Source: an uncultured Luteimonas sp. (GTDB lineage: Bacteria; Pseudomonadota; Gammaproteobacteria; Xanthomonadales; Xanthomonadaceae). Taken from it: a stretch of 64,000 nt of DNA. The notes beneath the pieces are model-generated. The model was not told the origin of the DNA. It was given only the letters and a program-made list of their open reading frames with translations, and did not search any database. The DNA lies in assembly GCA_934541015.1 (NCBI GenBank), contig CAKTDC010000008.1:1-64000 (forward strand), in the 5' to 3' direction. This document shows, one piece after another, positions 7,762-17,765 of the stretch; the first letter of the stretch is position 1, and each line of letters begins with the position of its first letter. The translations under genes and the position numbers were made by a program.

Positions 7762-9606
7762 ATGTCCACACCTGCCGCCCTGCCCGCCCTGCCGATCCCC
7801 GCGGAGACGGTCGACGCCATCTCCGGCCTCACCCGCGGTCTGGATCCGCCGGGGCTGTGGTGGCTGTCGGGCTTCGCCGCCGGCCTGGCGACCGCGCGCA
7901 CCGCCCAGCCGCAGCCGGCGCCGGCAGCCGCTCCGCGCGCCGATGCGCCGCCGGCCGGACGGCTGACCATCGTCTACGGCAGCCAGACCGGCAACGCCCG
8001 GCGCGTGGCCGAGGCCCTGTTCGACAAGGCGCAGGCGGCCGGACTGCCCGCGCGGCTGCTGCGCGCCGACGCCTACGCCACCCGCGAGCTGGCCGGCGAG
8101 CGACTGCTCTATGTCGTCATCAGCACCCAGGGCGAGGGCGACCCCCCGGACGATTCGATCGGGCTGGTGGAATTCCTCAACGGCCGCCGCGCCCCCAGGC
8201 TGCCCGAGCTGAAGTTCGCCGTGCTCGGCCTGGGCGACACCAGCTACGCCGACTTCTGCGGCATCGCCCGCCGGATCGACGCGCGCCTGGCCGAACTGGG
8301 CGCGCAGCGGATCGTCGATGTCGGCCAGGCCGACCTGGATATCGACACCGTTGCCGTGCCCTGGCGCGACAGCGCACTGGCCAGGGCCGGCGAGCTGCTC
8401 AAGGCGCCGCCGGCTGCCGCGACCGGCCACCTGGCCACGGTCACTCCCCTGCGCCCGGCCGCGGCCTGGTCGCAGGAGCGCCCGTTCCCGGCCGAACTGC
8501 TGGCCAGCCAGTCGCTCAGCGGGCGCGAGTTCAGGGGCGCCGGGTTCCGGCAGTACGGCACCGTGGACAAGGACGTGCGCCACATCGAGCTGTCGCTGGA
8601 GGGTTCGGGCCTGGCCTACGAGCCCGGGGACGCCCTGGGCATCCGCCACCGCAATCCCGAGGCGCTGGTCGAGGCGGTGCTGGCGGCGACCGGGCTCGAC
8701 GGCGATGCCGCCGCCACCGTCGGCGACGACACCCTGCCGCTGTCCGAATGGCTGGCCTCGCGGCGCGAGCTGACCCGCCTGTCGCGCCCGCTGCTGGCGG
8801 CGCTCGCCGAGCGCAGCGGCGCGGCCGAACTCGCACAGCTGCTCGAGCCGGGCAACGCCGGCTTCGCCGCGCTCCTGGCCGACCACCAGCTGGCCGACGT
8901 GCTGCGCCGCTGGCCGGCCGGATGGGACGCCGATGCCCTGCTCGCCGCCCTGCGTCCGCAGGTGCAGCGCCTGTATTCGATCGCCTCCAGCCGCAAGCGC
9001 GTGAGCGAGGAAGCGCACCTCACCGTCGACATCCTGCGCTACGCCGCCCACGGCCACGACCACCTCGGCGCCGCCAGCGGCTTCCTCGCCGCGGTGGAGG
9101 AAGGCGGCCAGGTGCCGGTCTACGTCGAGCACAACGAACGCTTCCGCGTGCCCGCCGACGGCGCGCGCGACATCATCATGGTCGGCCCCGGCACCGGCGT
9201 TGCGCCGTTCCGCGGCTTCGTGCAGGAGCGCGCGGAGGAAGGCGCGAGCGGCCGCAACTGGCTGTTCTTCGGCGCCCAGCACTTCAACACCGGCTTCCTC
9301 TACCAGGTCGAATGGCAGGACGCCCTCCGGCGCAGGGAACTGCATCGCCTCGACCTGGCCTTCTCCCGCGACCAGGCCGACAAGGTCTACGTCCAGCACC
9401 GCCTGCGCGAGCGTGGCCGCGAGATCTACGACTGGCTGCAGAACGGCGCCCACTTCTACGTCTGCGGCGCGATCGCCATGGGCAAGGACGTGCACGCCGC
9501 CCTGCTCGACATCGTCAGCGCGCACAACGGCGGCGACCCCGAAGCGGCAGCCGAATATCTCACCTCGCTGCAGACGGGGGGGCGGTATGCGCGCGATGTG
9601 TATTGA
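7762..9606 (+). CDS. cysJ: Sulfite reductase [NADPH] flavoprotein alpha subunit
   Basis: A 614-residue diflavin reductase that passes electrons from NADPH through FAD and FMN to the CysI hemoprotein. The FMN flavodoxin domain starts with IVYGSQTGNARRVAEAL (about residue 70) and has STQGEGDPPD. The FAD domain has RLYSIASSRK, the NADPH domain has VGPGTGVAPFRGFVQER, and the chain ends with the typical aromatic C-terminus ARDVY. The start at ATG 7762 (MSTPAALP) gives the usual family length; an upstream in-frame extension is low in complexity. It is followed after a 142-bp repeat-bearing gap by cysI and cysH. Confidence 0.95.
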   Translation: MSTPAALPALPIPAETVDAISGLTRGLDPPGLWWLSGFAAGLATARTAQPQPAPAAAPRADAPPAGRLTIVYGSQTGNARRVAEALFDKAQAAGLPARLLRADAYATRELAGERLLYVVISTQGEGDPPDDSIGLVEFLNGRRAPRLPELKFAVLGLGDTSYADFCGIARRIDARLAELGAQRIVDVGQADLDIDTVAVPWRDSALARAGELLKAPPAAATGHLATVTPLRPAAAWSQERPFPAELLASQSLSGREFRGAGFRQYGTVDKDVRHIELSLEGSGLAYEPGDALGIRHRNPEALVEAVLAATGLDGDAAATVGDDTLPLSEWLASRRELTRLSRPLLAALAERSGAAELAQLLEPGNAGFAALLADHQLADVLRRWPAGWDADALLAALRPQVQRLYSIASSRKRVSEEAHLTVDILRYAAHGHDHLGAASGFLAAVEEGGQVPVYVEHNERFRVPADGARDIIMVGPGTGVAPFRGFVQERAEEGASGRNWLFFGAQHFNTGFLYQVEWQDALRRRELHRLDLAFSRDQADKVYVQHRLRERGREIYDWLQNGAHFYVCGAIAMGKDVHAALLDIVSAHNGGDPEAAAEYLTSLQTGGRYARDVY

Positions 9607-9740
9607 GGGCCGGGATCGGGGATTGGGATTGGGGATTCGAAAGAGCGGGCACTTTGATCCTGCCCGCTCCCTGATTCCCGCTCCCTGATTCCCGATCCCT
9701 GATTCCCGACCCCGAATCCCCAATCCCCAGTCCCGAATCC
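9607..9740. repeat. Dispersed GGGATTC/GGGAATC-type intergenic repeat tract
   Basis: The gap between cysJ and cysI is almost filled by alternating GGGATTGGGGATTC tracts and their inverse (GATTCCCGATCCCTGATTCC), with a central hairpin AGCGGGCA...TGCCCGCT. Tracts of the same family occur at 6466-6504, 6620-6650, 38904-38940 and 60176-60298. Confidence 0.75.
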
Positions 9741-9748
9741 CTGCCCTC

Positions 9749-11470
9749 ATGAGCCATCCCTCCGTCGAAGACATCAAGACCAGCAGCCGCGGCCTGCGCG
9801 GCACGCTGCTTGAAGGCCTGGCCGATCCGGTCACCGGCTCGCTGTCGTTCGAGGACCAGCGCCTGGTGAAATTCCACGGCAGCTACCAGCAGGACGACCG
9901 CGACATCCGCGACGAGCGCCGCCGGCAGAAGCTCGAGCCCGCGCACCAGTTCATGATCCGCATCCGCGCGCCCGGCGGCGTGTTCACCCCGGCGCAGTGG
10001 CTGCAGCTCGACGACATCGCCACCCGCTACGCCAACCACTCGCTGCGCGTCACCACCCGCCAGACCTTCCAGTTCCACGGCGTGATCAAGCGCGAACTGA
10101 AGGCGACGATGCAGGCGATCAACGCCAGCCTGCTCGACACCGTCTCGGCCTGCGGCGACGTCAACCGCAACGTGCTCGGCGCCAGCAACCCGCTGCAGTC
10201 GCGCCTGCACGCGCAGGTTTACGAGTGGGCGCAGCGACTGTCGCAGGCCTTCCTGCCCAAGACCCGCGCCTACTACGAGATCTGGCTCGACCAGGAGAAG
10301 CTGGCCGACAGCGGGCAGGAAGAGGATCCGGTCTACGGCACCGCCTACCTGCCGCGCAAGTTCAAGATGGCCATCGCCGTGCCGCCGCTCAACGACGTGG
10401 ACGTGCTCGCCAACGACCTCGGCCTGATCGCCATCGTCGACGAGGCTGGCGGACTGGCCGGCTTCAACGTCGCCATCGGCGGCGGCATGGGCGCCAGCCA
10501 CGGCGACCCGAAGACCTATCCGCGCCTGGCCAGCGTGATCGGCTTCGTCACCCCCGACCGCCTGCTCGACATCGCCACCGCCGCAGTCACCGTGCAGCGC
10601 GACTTCGGCGACCGCGTCGAGCGCAAGCACGCGCGCTTCAAGTACACCATCGACGACCATGGCCTCGATTTCATCGTCGACCAGATGCAGCAGCGCGCAG
10701 GATTCAGACTCGAGCCCGCCCGCCCCTTCCACTTCGACCACAACGGCGACCGCTTCGGCTGGAACGAGGGCGAGGACGGCCGCTGGCACCTGACCCTGTC
10801 GCTGCCGACCGGCCGCATCGCCGACCGCCCGGGTACGCCGCACCTGACCGGCCTGCGCGAGATCGCCCGCGTGCACCAGGGCGAGTTCCGCCTGACCTGC
10901 AACCAGAACCTGATCATCGCCGGCGTTCCGGCAGGCGAGCGCGCACGCATCGACGCCCTGGTCGCACAGCACGCGCTCGACGCCGAGAACCGCGCGCCGA
11001 CCGCGCTGGCACGTACCGCCGTCGCCTGCGTCGCCCTGCCGACCTGCGCCCTGGCGATGGCCGAAGCCGAGCGCTACCTGCCCGACTTCACCGCGAAACT
11101 GCAGCCGCTGCTGGACAAGCACGGCCTGGCCGAGGCACCGATCCTGCTGCGCGTGTCCGGCTGCCCGAACGGCTGCTCGCGCCCCTACCTGGGCGAGATC
11201 GCCCTGGTCGGCAAGGCGCCCGGCCGCTACAACCTGATGCTCGGCGCAGACCACCGCGGCCTGCGCCTGAACACCCTGTACCGCGAGAACATCACCGAGC
11301 CCGAGATCCTCTCCGCACTCGAGCCGCTGTTCGAGCGCTACGCGCAGTCGCGACACGGCGACGAAGGCTTCGGCGATTTCCTGCTGCGCGCGGGCGTCGT
11401 CGATATCCCCGAGCGGGACCGCAGGAGCGGCATCCCCATCGCAAGCACGCTGGTAGAGGCAACCGCATGA
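9749..11470 (+). CDS. cysI: Sulfite reductase [NADPH] hemoprotein beta subunit
   Basis: A 573-residue siroheme and 4Fe-4S enzyme that reduces sulfite to sulfide with electrons from CysJ. The first half has [12 protein letters not shown] and the CGDVNRNV motif. The Cys ligands of the cluster/siroheme lie near residues 420-480 ([18 protein letters not shown] and [15 protein letters not shown]). Its length is normal for CysI. Its stop overlaps the cysH start (ATGA), so cysI and cysH are translationally coupled. Confidence 0.96.
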   Translation: MSHPSVEDIKTSSRGLRGTLLEGLADPVTGSLSFEDQRLVKFHGSYQQDDRDIRDERRRQKLEPAHQFMIRIRAPGGVFTPAQWLQLDDIATRYANHSLRVTTRQTFQFHGVIKRELKATMQAINASLLDTVSACGDVNRNVLGASNPLQSRLHAQVYEWAQRLSQAFLPKTRAYYEIWLDQEKLADSGQEEDPVYGTAYLPRKFKMAIAVPPLNDVDVLANDLGLIAIVDEAGGLAGFNVAIGGGMGASHGDPKTYPRLASVIGFVTPDRLLDIATAAVTVQRDFGDRVERKHARFKYTIDDHGLDFIVDQMQQRAGFRLEPARPFHFDHNGDRFGWNEGEDGRWHLTLSLPTGRIADRPGTPHLTGLREIARVHQGEFRLTCNQNLIIAGVPAGERARIDALVAQHALDAENRAPTALARTAVACVALPTCALAMAEAERYLPDFTAKLQPLLDKHGLAEAPILLRVSGCPNGCSRPYLGEIALVGKAPGRYNLMLGADHRGLRLNTLYRENITEPEILSALEPLFERYAQSRHGDEGFGDFLLRAGVVDIPERDRRSGIPIASTLVEATA

Positions 11471-12210
11471 TTCCCCCCGATCCCATCGCCGCCGCCGAGT
11501 CCGCATCGGCGCTGGCCGAACTCAACCGCTGGCTGGAGCAGCGCAGCGCCGCCGAGCGCGTCGAATGGGCGCTGCGCAATACCGCCGGCACCCATGCCCT
11601 GTCGTCGAGTTTCGGCGCGCAGGCCGCGGTGTCGCTGCACATGGTCACCCGACAGCAGCCGCGCGTTCCGGTGATCCTGATCGATACCGGCTACCTGTTC
11701 CCGGAAACCTACCGCTTCATCGACGAACTGACCGAACGGCTGTCGCTGAACCTGAAGGTCTACCGGCCGCAGATCGGCATCGCCTGGATGGAGGCGCGCA
11801 TGGGCCGGATCTGGGAAGAGGGCGTGGACGGCATCACCCGCTACAACCGCCTGCGCAAGGTCGAGCCGATGCAGCGCGCGCTGCGCGAGCTCGAGGTGCG
11901 CACCTGGATCGCGGGGCTGCGCCGCGACCAGGCCAGCACCCGGGCGAACATCGACTTCCTCGAACTGCGCGACGGGCGCTGGAAGCTGCATCCGCTGGCC
12001 GACTGGAGCGACCGCGACATCCATGACTACATGCGCCAGCACGACCTGCCCTATCACCCGCTGTGGGAGAAGGGCTACGTGTCGATCGGCGACGTGCACA
12101 CGACGCGGCCGCTGGACGAAGGAATGAGCGCCGAGGCCACGAGGTTCTTCGGCCTCAAGCGCGAATGCGGCCTGCACTTCGACGACGAGGCCGACGTCGC
12201 CGCCGCCTGA
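11467..12210 (+). CDS. cysH: Phosphoadenylyl-sulfate (PAPS) reductase
   Basis: A 247-residue enzyme that reduces PAPS to sulfite with thioredoxin or glutaredoxin. The PP-loop [14 protein letters not shown] (about residues 45-58), [14 protein letters not shown], and the C-terminal catalytic cysteine in KRECGLHF are all present. The paired cysteines that hold the 4Fe-4S cluster in APS reductases are absent, which fits a PAPS-specific enzyme and the APS kinase domain of cysNC. It overlaps cysI by 4 bp and ends the cysJIH unit. A GGGCGC-ACCT-GCGCCC hairpin follows the stop but has no T run. Confidence 0.96.
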   Translation: MIPPDPIAAAESASALAELNRWLEQRSAAERVEWALRNTAGTHALSSSFGAQAAVSLHMVTRQQPRVPVILIDTGYLFPETYRFIDELTERLSLNLKVYRPQIGIAWMEARMGRIWEEGVDGITRYNRLRKVEPMQRALRELEVRTWIAGLRRDQASTRANIDFLELRDGRWKLHPLADWSDRDIHDYMRQHDLPYHPLWEKGYVSIGDVHTTRPLDEGMSAEATRFFGLKRECGLHFDDEADVAAA

Positions 12211-12309
12211 GAGGGTGGGCGCACCTGCGCCCGCGCTCGCGTAATCGGCAATAGATCCTGCAGAGGGCGATCACGCCCGGCGGCACGCCTGCGGAACGCT
12301 GGGCGAGGC

Positions 12310-13296
12310 TCAGACGGTGATCGGCTGGCTCAGCTCGGTCCAGGTCGGCGCTGCAGGCCATACCGGTTCGAGGTTGCCCTCCAGGATCCGGCGCAGGTCG
12401 CGCCGGTCGATCTGCGGGGCGACGCCGTGGAGCAGGGCCAGCGCGTAGTCACGCAGTACCCGGCCGCGCGGGATCACCGCCCAGGTGATGCATTCGGGCA
12501 GGGCCTCGGGGGCCGGGAGCACGCACAGATTGGCGTCCTCGTAGGGGCCGATGGCCATCTCGGCCAGCAGCCCGGCACCCAGGCCGGCGCCGACATAGGT
12601 CTTGATCAGGTTGGCGTCGCGGGCGGTCATCGCCACCTGCGGCTCGACGCCGGCGGCGGAAAATGTGCGCTGCAGCGAGGAGTCGGCGCGGGTCGAGGAT
12701 TCGTAGCTGATCAGCGGATGCCGGGCAAGCTCGGCCAGGCTCGGGGCGCGGTCCAGCCCCGCCAGCGGATGCGACTTCGGCACCAGCAGCACCCGCCGCC
12801 AGCGGTACAGCGGCGCCGCCAGCCCGCCCTGCGGCACGCTGCCGGCGGTGCTGACCACGGCCAGGTCGGCCTCGTCGCGCGCCAGCCGCTGCAGCACTTC
12901 GGTCTCGCCGGCGGCCTGCAGGTCGATGTTGACCTGCGGGAACTCCTGGCGCACCGCGGCGATGACCGGCGGCAGCACGTAGCGGGCCTGGGTGTGGGTG
13001 GTCGCCAGCGACAGCCGGCCGCTGTGCTCGCCGCGCTCGTTGGCGGCGTAGCTGCGGATGTTGGCCGCTTCCTCGAGAATCCGCCGCGCGTGCTCGATCA
13101 CCTGGCGGCCGGCCGGGGCGATGCCCTCCAGGCTGCGCCCCTTGCGCACGAACAGCTGGAAACCCAGTTCGTCCTCCAGTTGCTTGAGCTGCTTCGACAG
13201 CCCCGGCTGGGTCGCATGCACGCGCTCGGCCGCGAGCGTGATGTTCAGCCCGGAGTCGACGATCGCGATCAGGTAGCGCAGCTGGGTGAGGGTCAT
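12310..13296 (-). CDS. cysB: LysR-family transcriptional regulator, CysB-like
   Basis: A 328-residue LysR-type regulator. The N-terminal winged helix-turn-helix is clear (TLTQLRYLIAIVDSGLNITLAAERVHATQPGLSKQ, split over residues 2-40), followed by the effector-binding domain with the SYESSTRADSSLQRTF and GAGLGAGLLAEMAI stretches typical of CysB/Cbl. CysB proteins activate sulfate uptake and reduction genes, with N-acetylserine as inducer and sulfide as anti-inducer. It lies between cysH and cysG and is transcribed against both, so it sits at the centre of its probable regulon. An in-frame ATG 84 bases upstream would add a non-conserved tail. Confidence 0.9.
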   Translation of the reverse strand: MTLTQLRYLIAIVDSGLNITLAAERVHATQPGLSKQLKQLEDELGFQLFVRKGRSLEGIAPAGRQVIEHARRILEEAANIRSYAANERGEHSGRLSLATTHTQARYVLPPVIAAVRQEFPQVNIDLQAAGETEVLQRLARDEADLAVVSTAGSVPQGGLAAPLYRWRRVLLVPKSHPLAGLDRAPSLAELARHPLISYESSTRADSSLQRTFSAAGVEPQVAMTARDANLIKTYVGAGLGAGLLAEMAIGPYEDANLCVLPAPEALPECITWAVIPRGRVLRDYALALLHGVAPQIDRRDLRRILEGNLEPVWPAAPTWTELSQPITV

Positions 13297-13332
13297 GACA
13301 GCGGCTCCGGCGGGCGCGCGGCCTCCGGCTAA

Positions 13333-13360
13333 TATCTTTTTATCATGATGAAAGGATAGT
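13333..13360. promoter_or_regulatory. A/T-rich promoter-like stretch upstream of cysB
   Basis: This region of strongly lowered G+C contains the palindrome ATCATGAT inside a longer imperfect symmetry (CTTTTTATCATGATGAAAG). Being A/T-rich between cysB and cysG in a G+C-rich genome, it is a likely promoter or operator region. The exact -10 box cannot be fixed by eye. Confidence 0.35.
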
Positions 13361-13408
13361 CGAGCATATCGGCCACGCAAACCGCTGTCCAGCCGGCCGG
13401 AGCCCGGG

Positions 13409-13429
13409 CTTATGCCGATCGGGCATAAG
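13409..13429. promoter_or_regulatory. LysR-type binding box (CTTATGCC-N5-GGCATAAG)
   Basis: An 8-bp perfect inverted repeat around a 5-base centre, containing the T-N11-A core of LysR-family operators. It lies between divergent cysB and cysG, 113 bp upstream of the cysB start and 62 bp upstream of cysG. The half-site TTATGCC is close to the TTAT-rich half-sites described for enterobacterial CysB. Assignment to CysB is inference. Confidence 0.5.
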
Positions 13430-13490
13430 CGCAGAAACGCAGGCCATTTCCTCCCCGCGGGTGCCGTGGATAGCGTCTAGGCATCCACAC

Positions 13491-14954
13491 ATGGCCGTCC
13501 CGATGATTCCTGCCCCCGCCACCGCCGAGCGCCTGTTCCCGATGTTCGCCGACCTGCGCGGCCGCACCGTGCTGGTGGTGGGCGGTGGCACGGTGGCCGC
13601 GCGCAAGGTCGAGGCCCTGCTCGGCACCGGCGCACGGATCGTGGTCGGTGCCCCGGCGCTGGAGCCGGCGCTGGCGGAGCTGGCCGCGGCGGGGCGGCTC
13701 GAGCATCTGGCCGGCGGCTTCTCGCCCGACTGGCTGGACGAGGCCTGGCTGGCCATCGCCGCCACCGACGATACGGCGGTGAACCGGGCCGTCGCCGAAG
13801 CCGGCGAGGCGCGCCGGGTCTGGGTCAACGTGGTCGACGACGCGGCGCTGGCGCGGGTGCAGCTGCCGGCGCGGGTCGAACGCGGCCCCCTGCAGATCGC
13901 GATTTCCAGCGGCGGCGGCGCGCCGATGCTGGCGCGGCTGGTGCGCGAACAGCTGGAAGCGCAGTTCGACGAGTCCTTCGGCGCGCTGGCCAGCCTGCTC
14001 GCACGCCAGCGCGCGCGCATCGTCGCCCGCTGGCCGGACCTGGGCGCGCGCCGCCGCGCGTTCGAACGCCTGCTGGCCGGGCCGCTGCAGGGCCTGCTGC
14101 GGCGCGGGCGCCACATCGAGGCCGGGCGCGTCTTCGACCAGGCGCTCCGGGCCGACGCACCGGACAGCGCCGCGCGCGGCCACGTCGCCCTGGTCGGCGC
14201 CGGCCCCGGCGATGCCGGCCTGCTCACCCTGCGCGCGCTGCGCCTGCTCAACGAGGCCGACGTGATCCTGCACGACAGCCTGGTCAGCGCCGAGGTGCTG
14301 CAGCTCGCGCGCCGCGACGCCGAGCGCATCGGCGTCGGCAAGCGCGCCGGGCACCACGCCACCCCGCAGGATGCGATCAACGCGCTGCTGGTCGAACACG
14401 CCTCGGCCGGCAGGCGGGTGGTGCGGCTCAAGGGCGGCGATCCCTTCGTGTTCGGCCGCGGAGGCGAGGAGCTGGAGGCGCTGCGCGCCGCAGGCATCGA
14501 CTACGAGGTCGTGCCCGGCATCACCGCGGCCGCCGCCTGCGCCGCATATGCCGGCATCCCGCTCACCCACCGCGACCACGCGCAGTCGCTGCGCCTGGTC
14601 ACCGCGCACGCGAAGGATTCTCTGGACACGCTCGACTGGCCGGCGCTGGCGCAGGAGCGGCAGACCCTGGCCTTCTACATGGGCGTGTCGCGGCTGGACG
14701 TGCTGCAGGCGCGCCTGCTGGCCCACGGCCGGGCGCCCGACACTCCGTTCGCCCTGGTCGAAAACGGATCGCGCCCGGAACAACGGATCGTCAACGGCCG
14801 GCTAACCGATTTGTCACAACTCGCCCGCGATCACGCCGTACAGTCGCCTGCCCTGCTGATCGTCGGCGAGGTGGCCGCGCTGGCGGGCGCGCTGCACTGG
14901 TTCGGCGCCGCCCCGCTCGGCACCGCCGACGTCCCGCTCGCGGACGCCGCCTGA
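13491..14954 (+). CDS. cysG: Siroheme synthase (uroporphyrinogen-III C-methyltransferase / precorrin-2 dehydrogenase / ferrochelatase)
   Basis: A 487-residue trifunctional enzyme that makes the siroheme needed by CysI. Residues about 15-160 are the NAD-binding dehydrogenase/ferrochelatase half ([16 protein letters not shown], then the VNVVDD region). The SUMT methyltransferase half begins near residue 230 ([18 protein letters not shown]) and contains [15 protein letters not shown] and the VVPGITAA stretch. The ATG at 13491 is the first that gives the usual N-terminus. It lies downstream of the LysR-type box and leads the cysG-cysK unit. Confidence 0.95.
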   Translation: MAVPMIPAPATAERLFPMFADLRGRTVLVVGGGTVAARKVEALLGTGARIVVGAPALEPALAELAAAGRLEHLAGGFSPDWLDEAWLAIAATDDTAVNRAVAEAGEARRVWVNVVDDAALARVQLPARVERGPLQIAISSGGGAPMLARLVREQLEAQFDESFGALASLLARQRARIVARWPDLGARRRAFERLLAGPLQGLLRRGRHIEAGRVFDQALRADAPDSAARGHVALVGAGPGDAGLLTLRALRLLNEADVILHDSLVSAEVLQLARRDAERIGVGKRAGHHATPQDAINALLVEHASAGRRVVRLKGGDPFVFGRGGEELEALRAAGIDYEVVPGITAAAACAAYAGIPLTHRDHAQSLRLVTAHAKDSLDTLDWPALAQERQTLAFYMGVSRLDVLQARLLAHGRAPDTPFALVENGSRPEQRIVNGRLTDLSQLARDHAVQSPALLIVGEVAALAGALHWFGAAPLGTADVPLADAA

Positions 14955-14985
14955 TCATCTCCACTTCACGCAAAGAGGCACGACC

Positions 14986-15963
14986 ATGGCCATCTACGAC
15001 AGCATCCTCGACACCATCGGCAACACCCCGATCGTCAGACTGCAGCGCATCGCCCCCGCGCACGTGACGCTGTACGCGAAAGTCGAATCATTCAATCCCG
15101 GCGGTTCGGTCAAGGACCGCCTGGCCATCGCCATCGTGCTCGACGCCGAGCAGCGCGGCCTGCTCAAGCCCGGCGACACCATCGTCGAGGCCACCAGCGG
15201 CAACACCGGCGTGGCCCTGGCCCAGGTGGCGGCCGCGCGCGGCTACCGCTTCGTGGCGGTGATGACCGAGACCTTCTCGGTCGAGCGCCGCAAGCTGATG
15301 CGCGCCTATGGCGCCAAGGTCATCCTCACCACCGCCGCCGAGCGCGGCACCGGCATGGTGAAGAAGGCTCGGGAACTGGCCGAGAAGCACGGCTGGTTCC
15401 TGGCCTCGCAGTTCACCAACCCGGCCAACCCGGCCTACCACCGCCAGACCACGGCGGCGGAGATCCTGCGCGACTTCGCCGGCCGCCGCCTGGACTACTT
15501 CGTCAGCGGCTGGGGCACCGGCGGCACGCTCACCGGCGTCGGCGAGGTGCTCAAGGTCGCGCGCCCGGAGGTGAAGATCATCGCCACCGAGCCCTCCGGC
15601 GCGTCGCTGCTCGGCGGCAAGGACTGGGCGCCGCACAAGATCCAGGGCTGGACCCCCGACTTCCTGCCCGAGGTGCTCAGCCGCACCGTGCACGACCAGC
15701 TGGTCAACGTCGGTGACGACGAGGCGATCGAGACTTCCCGCCGCCTCGCCGCCGAAGAGGGCGTGTTCGTCGGCATCTCCGCCGGCGCCACCGTCGCCGC
15801 GGCGCTCAAGGTCGCCGCCGACGCGCCGGAGGGCTCGGTGCTGCTGGCGACCCTGCCCGACACCGGCGAGCGCTACCTGTCGACGGTGCTGCTGGCCGGC
15901 GTCAACGAGGGCTCCGACGACGAGTGGCTGGCCGAACTCGACGCGCAGCGCGACGCCGCCTGA
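14986..15963 (+). CDS. cysK: Cysteine synthase A (O-acetylserine sulfhydrylase)
   Basis: A 325-residue PLP enzyme that makes cysteine from O-acetylserine and sulfide. The PLP lysine is in NPGGSVKDR (about residue 44), the substrate loop is EATSGNTGVA, the phosphate-binding loop is GWGTGGTLTG, and HKIQGW, GISAGA and GERYLST match CysK rather than CysM. Its length fits CysK. It starts 31 bp after cysG and is followed within 24 bp by the YezD-like gene, so the three are likely one operon. Confidence 0.95.
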   Translation: MAIYDSILDTIGNTPIVRLQRIAPAHVTLYAKVESFNPGGSVKDRLAIAIVLDAEQRGLLKPGDTIVEATSGNTGVALAQVAAARGYRFVAVMTETFSVERRKLMRAYGAKVILTTAAERGTGMVKKARELAEKHGWFLASQFTNPANPAYHRQTTAAEILRDFAGRRLDYFVSGWGTGGTLTGVGEVLKVARPEVKIIATEPSGASLLGGKDWAPHKIQGWTPDFLPEVLSRTVHDQLVNVGDDEAIETSRRLAAEEGVFVGISAGATVAAALKVAADAPEGSVLLATLPDTGERYLSTVLLAGVNEGSDDEWLAELDAQRDAA

Positions 15964-15986
15964 CAGCGATCCCCGGAGAGCCGCAC

Positions 15987-16178
15987 ATGAGTCGTCCCTC
16001 CAGCATCGCCTTCCCCAGAGTTCCGGAACACAACGACTCCGAGCCGATCAGCGAGGCCGAGCGCGCAGTGCTGGACGCATTGCGCGAGCTCGCCTACGGA
16101 CAGGTCGAAGTCGTCGTGCATTGCTCGCGCATCGTGCAGATCACCCGCAGCCAGAAGCTGCGGCTGGGCCTGGACTGA
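15987..16178 (+). CDS. YezD-like small protein (DUF2292)
   Basis: A 63-residue protein. The ATG at 15987 follows a CCGGAGAG ribosome-binding site. The core (ALRELAYGQVEVVVHCSRIVQITRSQKLRL) matches the short beta-strand-rich YezD/DUF2292 family, commonly encoded near sulfate assimilation or transport genes. The function is unknown; its place between cysK and the porin/transporter genes supports a link with sulfur supply. Confidence 0.75.
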   Translation: MSRPSSIAFPRVPEHNDSEPISEAERAVLDALRELAYGQVEVVVHCSRIVQITRSQKLRLGLD

Positions 16179-16257
16179 TGCGCGTCCCACCGCCCTTCCC
16201 CACCCACGGTGCCCACCGGACAGCCGGAGGCGCTTCTTCACGCCACGAGGAAACGCC

Positions 16258-17739
16258 ATGCGACTGTCCGATCGACCCTTCCCGCCCGCCCGGGCAAAGA
16301 CCACCCGGCGGGGACGGCTCGCCCTCGCCGTGACCCTGGCCGCGCTCGCGGGCCAGGCCGCGGCGCAGCACCCTGCCTCCGCGCCAACGCCCGAATCGCT
16401 CGCCGAGCGCCTGCAGGCGGTCGAGCGGCGGCTGGGCATCGCCGCCGGCGGCGCCACCGCCCTGGACCTGGCGGCACTCGACCAGCGCCTGCGCGCGGTC
16501 GAGCAGGACCTGGCCGAGCGCGACTCCCCGGCCGCGGTCGTCCCGGCAGCGCCCGCGAAGGACACCTCCGCCCCCGAGATCACCCTCCCGGTCGACAAGG
16601 GCCCCTCCATCCGCAGCGCGGACGGCCAGGTCCAGCTCAGGCTCGGCGCGACGGTGCAGGCCGACCATCGCGTCTTCATCGACGACGAACAGCGGCCGCA
16701 GAACGACACCTTCCTCTGGCGCCGCATCCGGCCGACCCTGGAGGGCAGCTGGGGCGAGCTCGTCGGCTTCCGGCTCACGCCCGAATTCGCCGGCGACAGC
16801 GCGTCCCTTGTCGACGCCTGGATCGACCTGAAGTTCAGCCCGGCGGCCACCGTACGCCTGGGCAAGCTCAAGGGCCCGGTGGCCCTGGAGCGCCTGCAGT
16901 CCGCCAACGCCCTGGCCCTGATCGAACGCGGCTTCCCGACCGAGCTTGCGCCCAACCGCGACCTGGGCGCGCAGCTGCAGGGCGTGCTCGCCGGGAACAA
17001 GCTCAACTACGTGCTCGGCGTCTACAACGGCGCACCCGACGGCCGCGACAGCGCCACCGCCAACGCGGACAACAACTTCGAATTCGCCGGCCGGGTGTTC
17101 GTGGAGCCGTGGAAGGGCAGCGACGGCGCGCTGTCGGGCCTGGGCTTCGGCATCTCCGGCAGCATCGGCGACAAGGAAGGCGGCGGCAACGGCTTCCTGC
17201 CGCGCTACCGCACCCCGGGGCAGGCGACCTTCTTCAGCTACCGCTCCAGCGTGCTGGCCGATGGCGAACACGCGCGCTGGTCGCCGCAGGCGTACTGGTA
17301 CGCCGGGCCCGTCGGCGTGCTGGGCGAATACATCAGCTCGAAGCAGGAAATCACCGACGCCACCACCGGCATGCGCGCCTCGCTCGACCATCGCGCCTGG
17401 CAACTGGTCGGCCATTGGGTGCTGACCGGCGAACCCGCCAGCTACCGCGGCGTCGTTCCGGACCGGCCGTTCTCGCCGGGCAGCGGCGGCTGGGGCGCGT
17501 TCGAGGTCGTTGCCCGCTACGGCCGTCTCGGCATCGACAACGACGCGTTTCCCGTGTTCGCCGACCCGGGCACATCGGCCTCCTCGGCGGCCAGCTGGGG
17601 CCTGGGGCTGAACTGGATTCTCGGCCGCAATCTCAAGCTGGTCGCAAACTATGTCCACGCCGACTTCCGCCAGGGCGCACCGGGCGGTCACCGCGAGGAC
17701 GAAAACACCTTCTTCACCCGCGCACAGCTCTCGTTCTGA
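16258..17739 (+). CDS. Outer-membrane porin, OprO/OprP-like
   Basis: A 493-residue predicted outer-membrane porin. A basic N-terminus and signal peptide (hydrophobic [17 protein letters not shown], about residues 20-36) precede two short heptad-like coiled-coil segments ([13 protein letters not shown] and [18 protein letters not shown], residues 50-92), then a long beta-barrel region ending in the aromatic C-terminal residue of ...RAQLSF. The layout is that of phosphate-selective porins O/P. Position directly upstream of the sulfate-binding protein (26-bp gap) suggests it passes sulfate or other oxyanions across the outer membrane; that specificity is inferred from context only. Confidence 0.85.
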   Translation: MRLSDRPFPPARAKTTRRGRLALAVTLAALAGQAAAQHPASAPTPESLAERLQAVERRLGIAAGGATALDLAALDQRLRAVEQDLAERDSPAAVVPAAPAKDTSAPEITLPVDKGPSIRSADGQVQLRLGATVQADHRVFIDDEQRPQNDTFLWRRIRPTLEGSWGELVGFRLTPEFAGDSASLVDAWIDLKFSPAATVRLGKLKGPVALERLQSANALALIERGFPTELAPNRDLGAQLQGVLAGNKLNYVLGVYNGAPDGRDSATANADNNFEFAGRVFVEPWKGSDGALSGLGFGISGSIGDKEGGGNGFLPRYRTPGQATFFSYRSSVLADGEHARWSPQAYWYAGPVGVLGEYISSKQEITDATTGMRASLDHRAWQLVGHWVLTGEPASYRGVVPDRPFSPGSGGWGAFEVVARYGRLGIDNDAFPVFADPGTSASSAASWGLGLNWILGRNLKLVANYVHADFRQGAPGGHREDENTFFTRAQLSF

Positions 17740-17765
17740 CCCTCTCCCCACAAGGCGGACATCCC

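Noticed and set aside
9607..9740. Possible CRISPR-like array between cysJ and cysI
   Set aside because: The repeats are short, irregular and inverted, with no uniform spacers; they match the dispersed GGGATTC family.
12211..12309. Intrinsic terminator after cysH
   Set aside because: The GGGCGC-ACCT-GCGCCC hairpin lacks a T tract, so it was mentioned with cysH but not annotated as a terminator.
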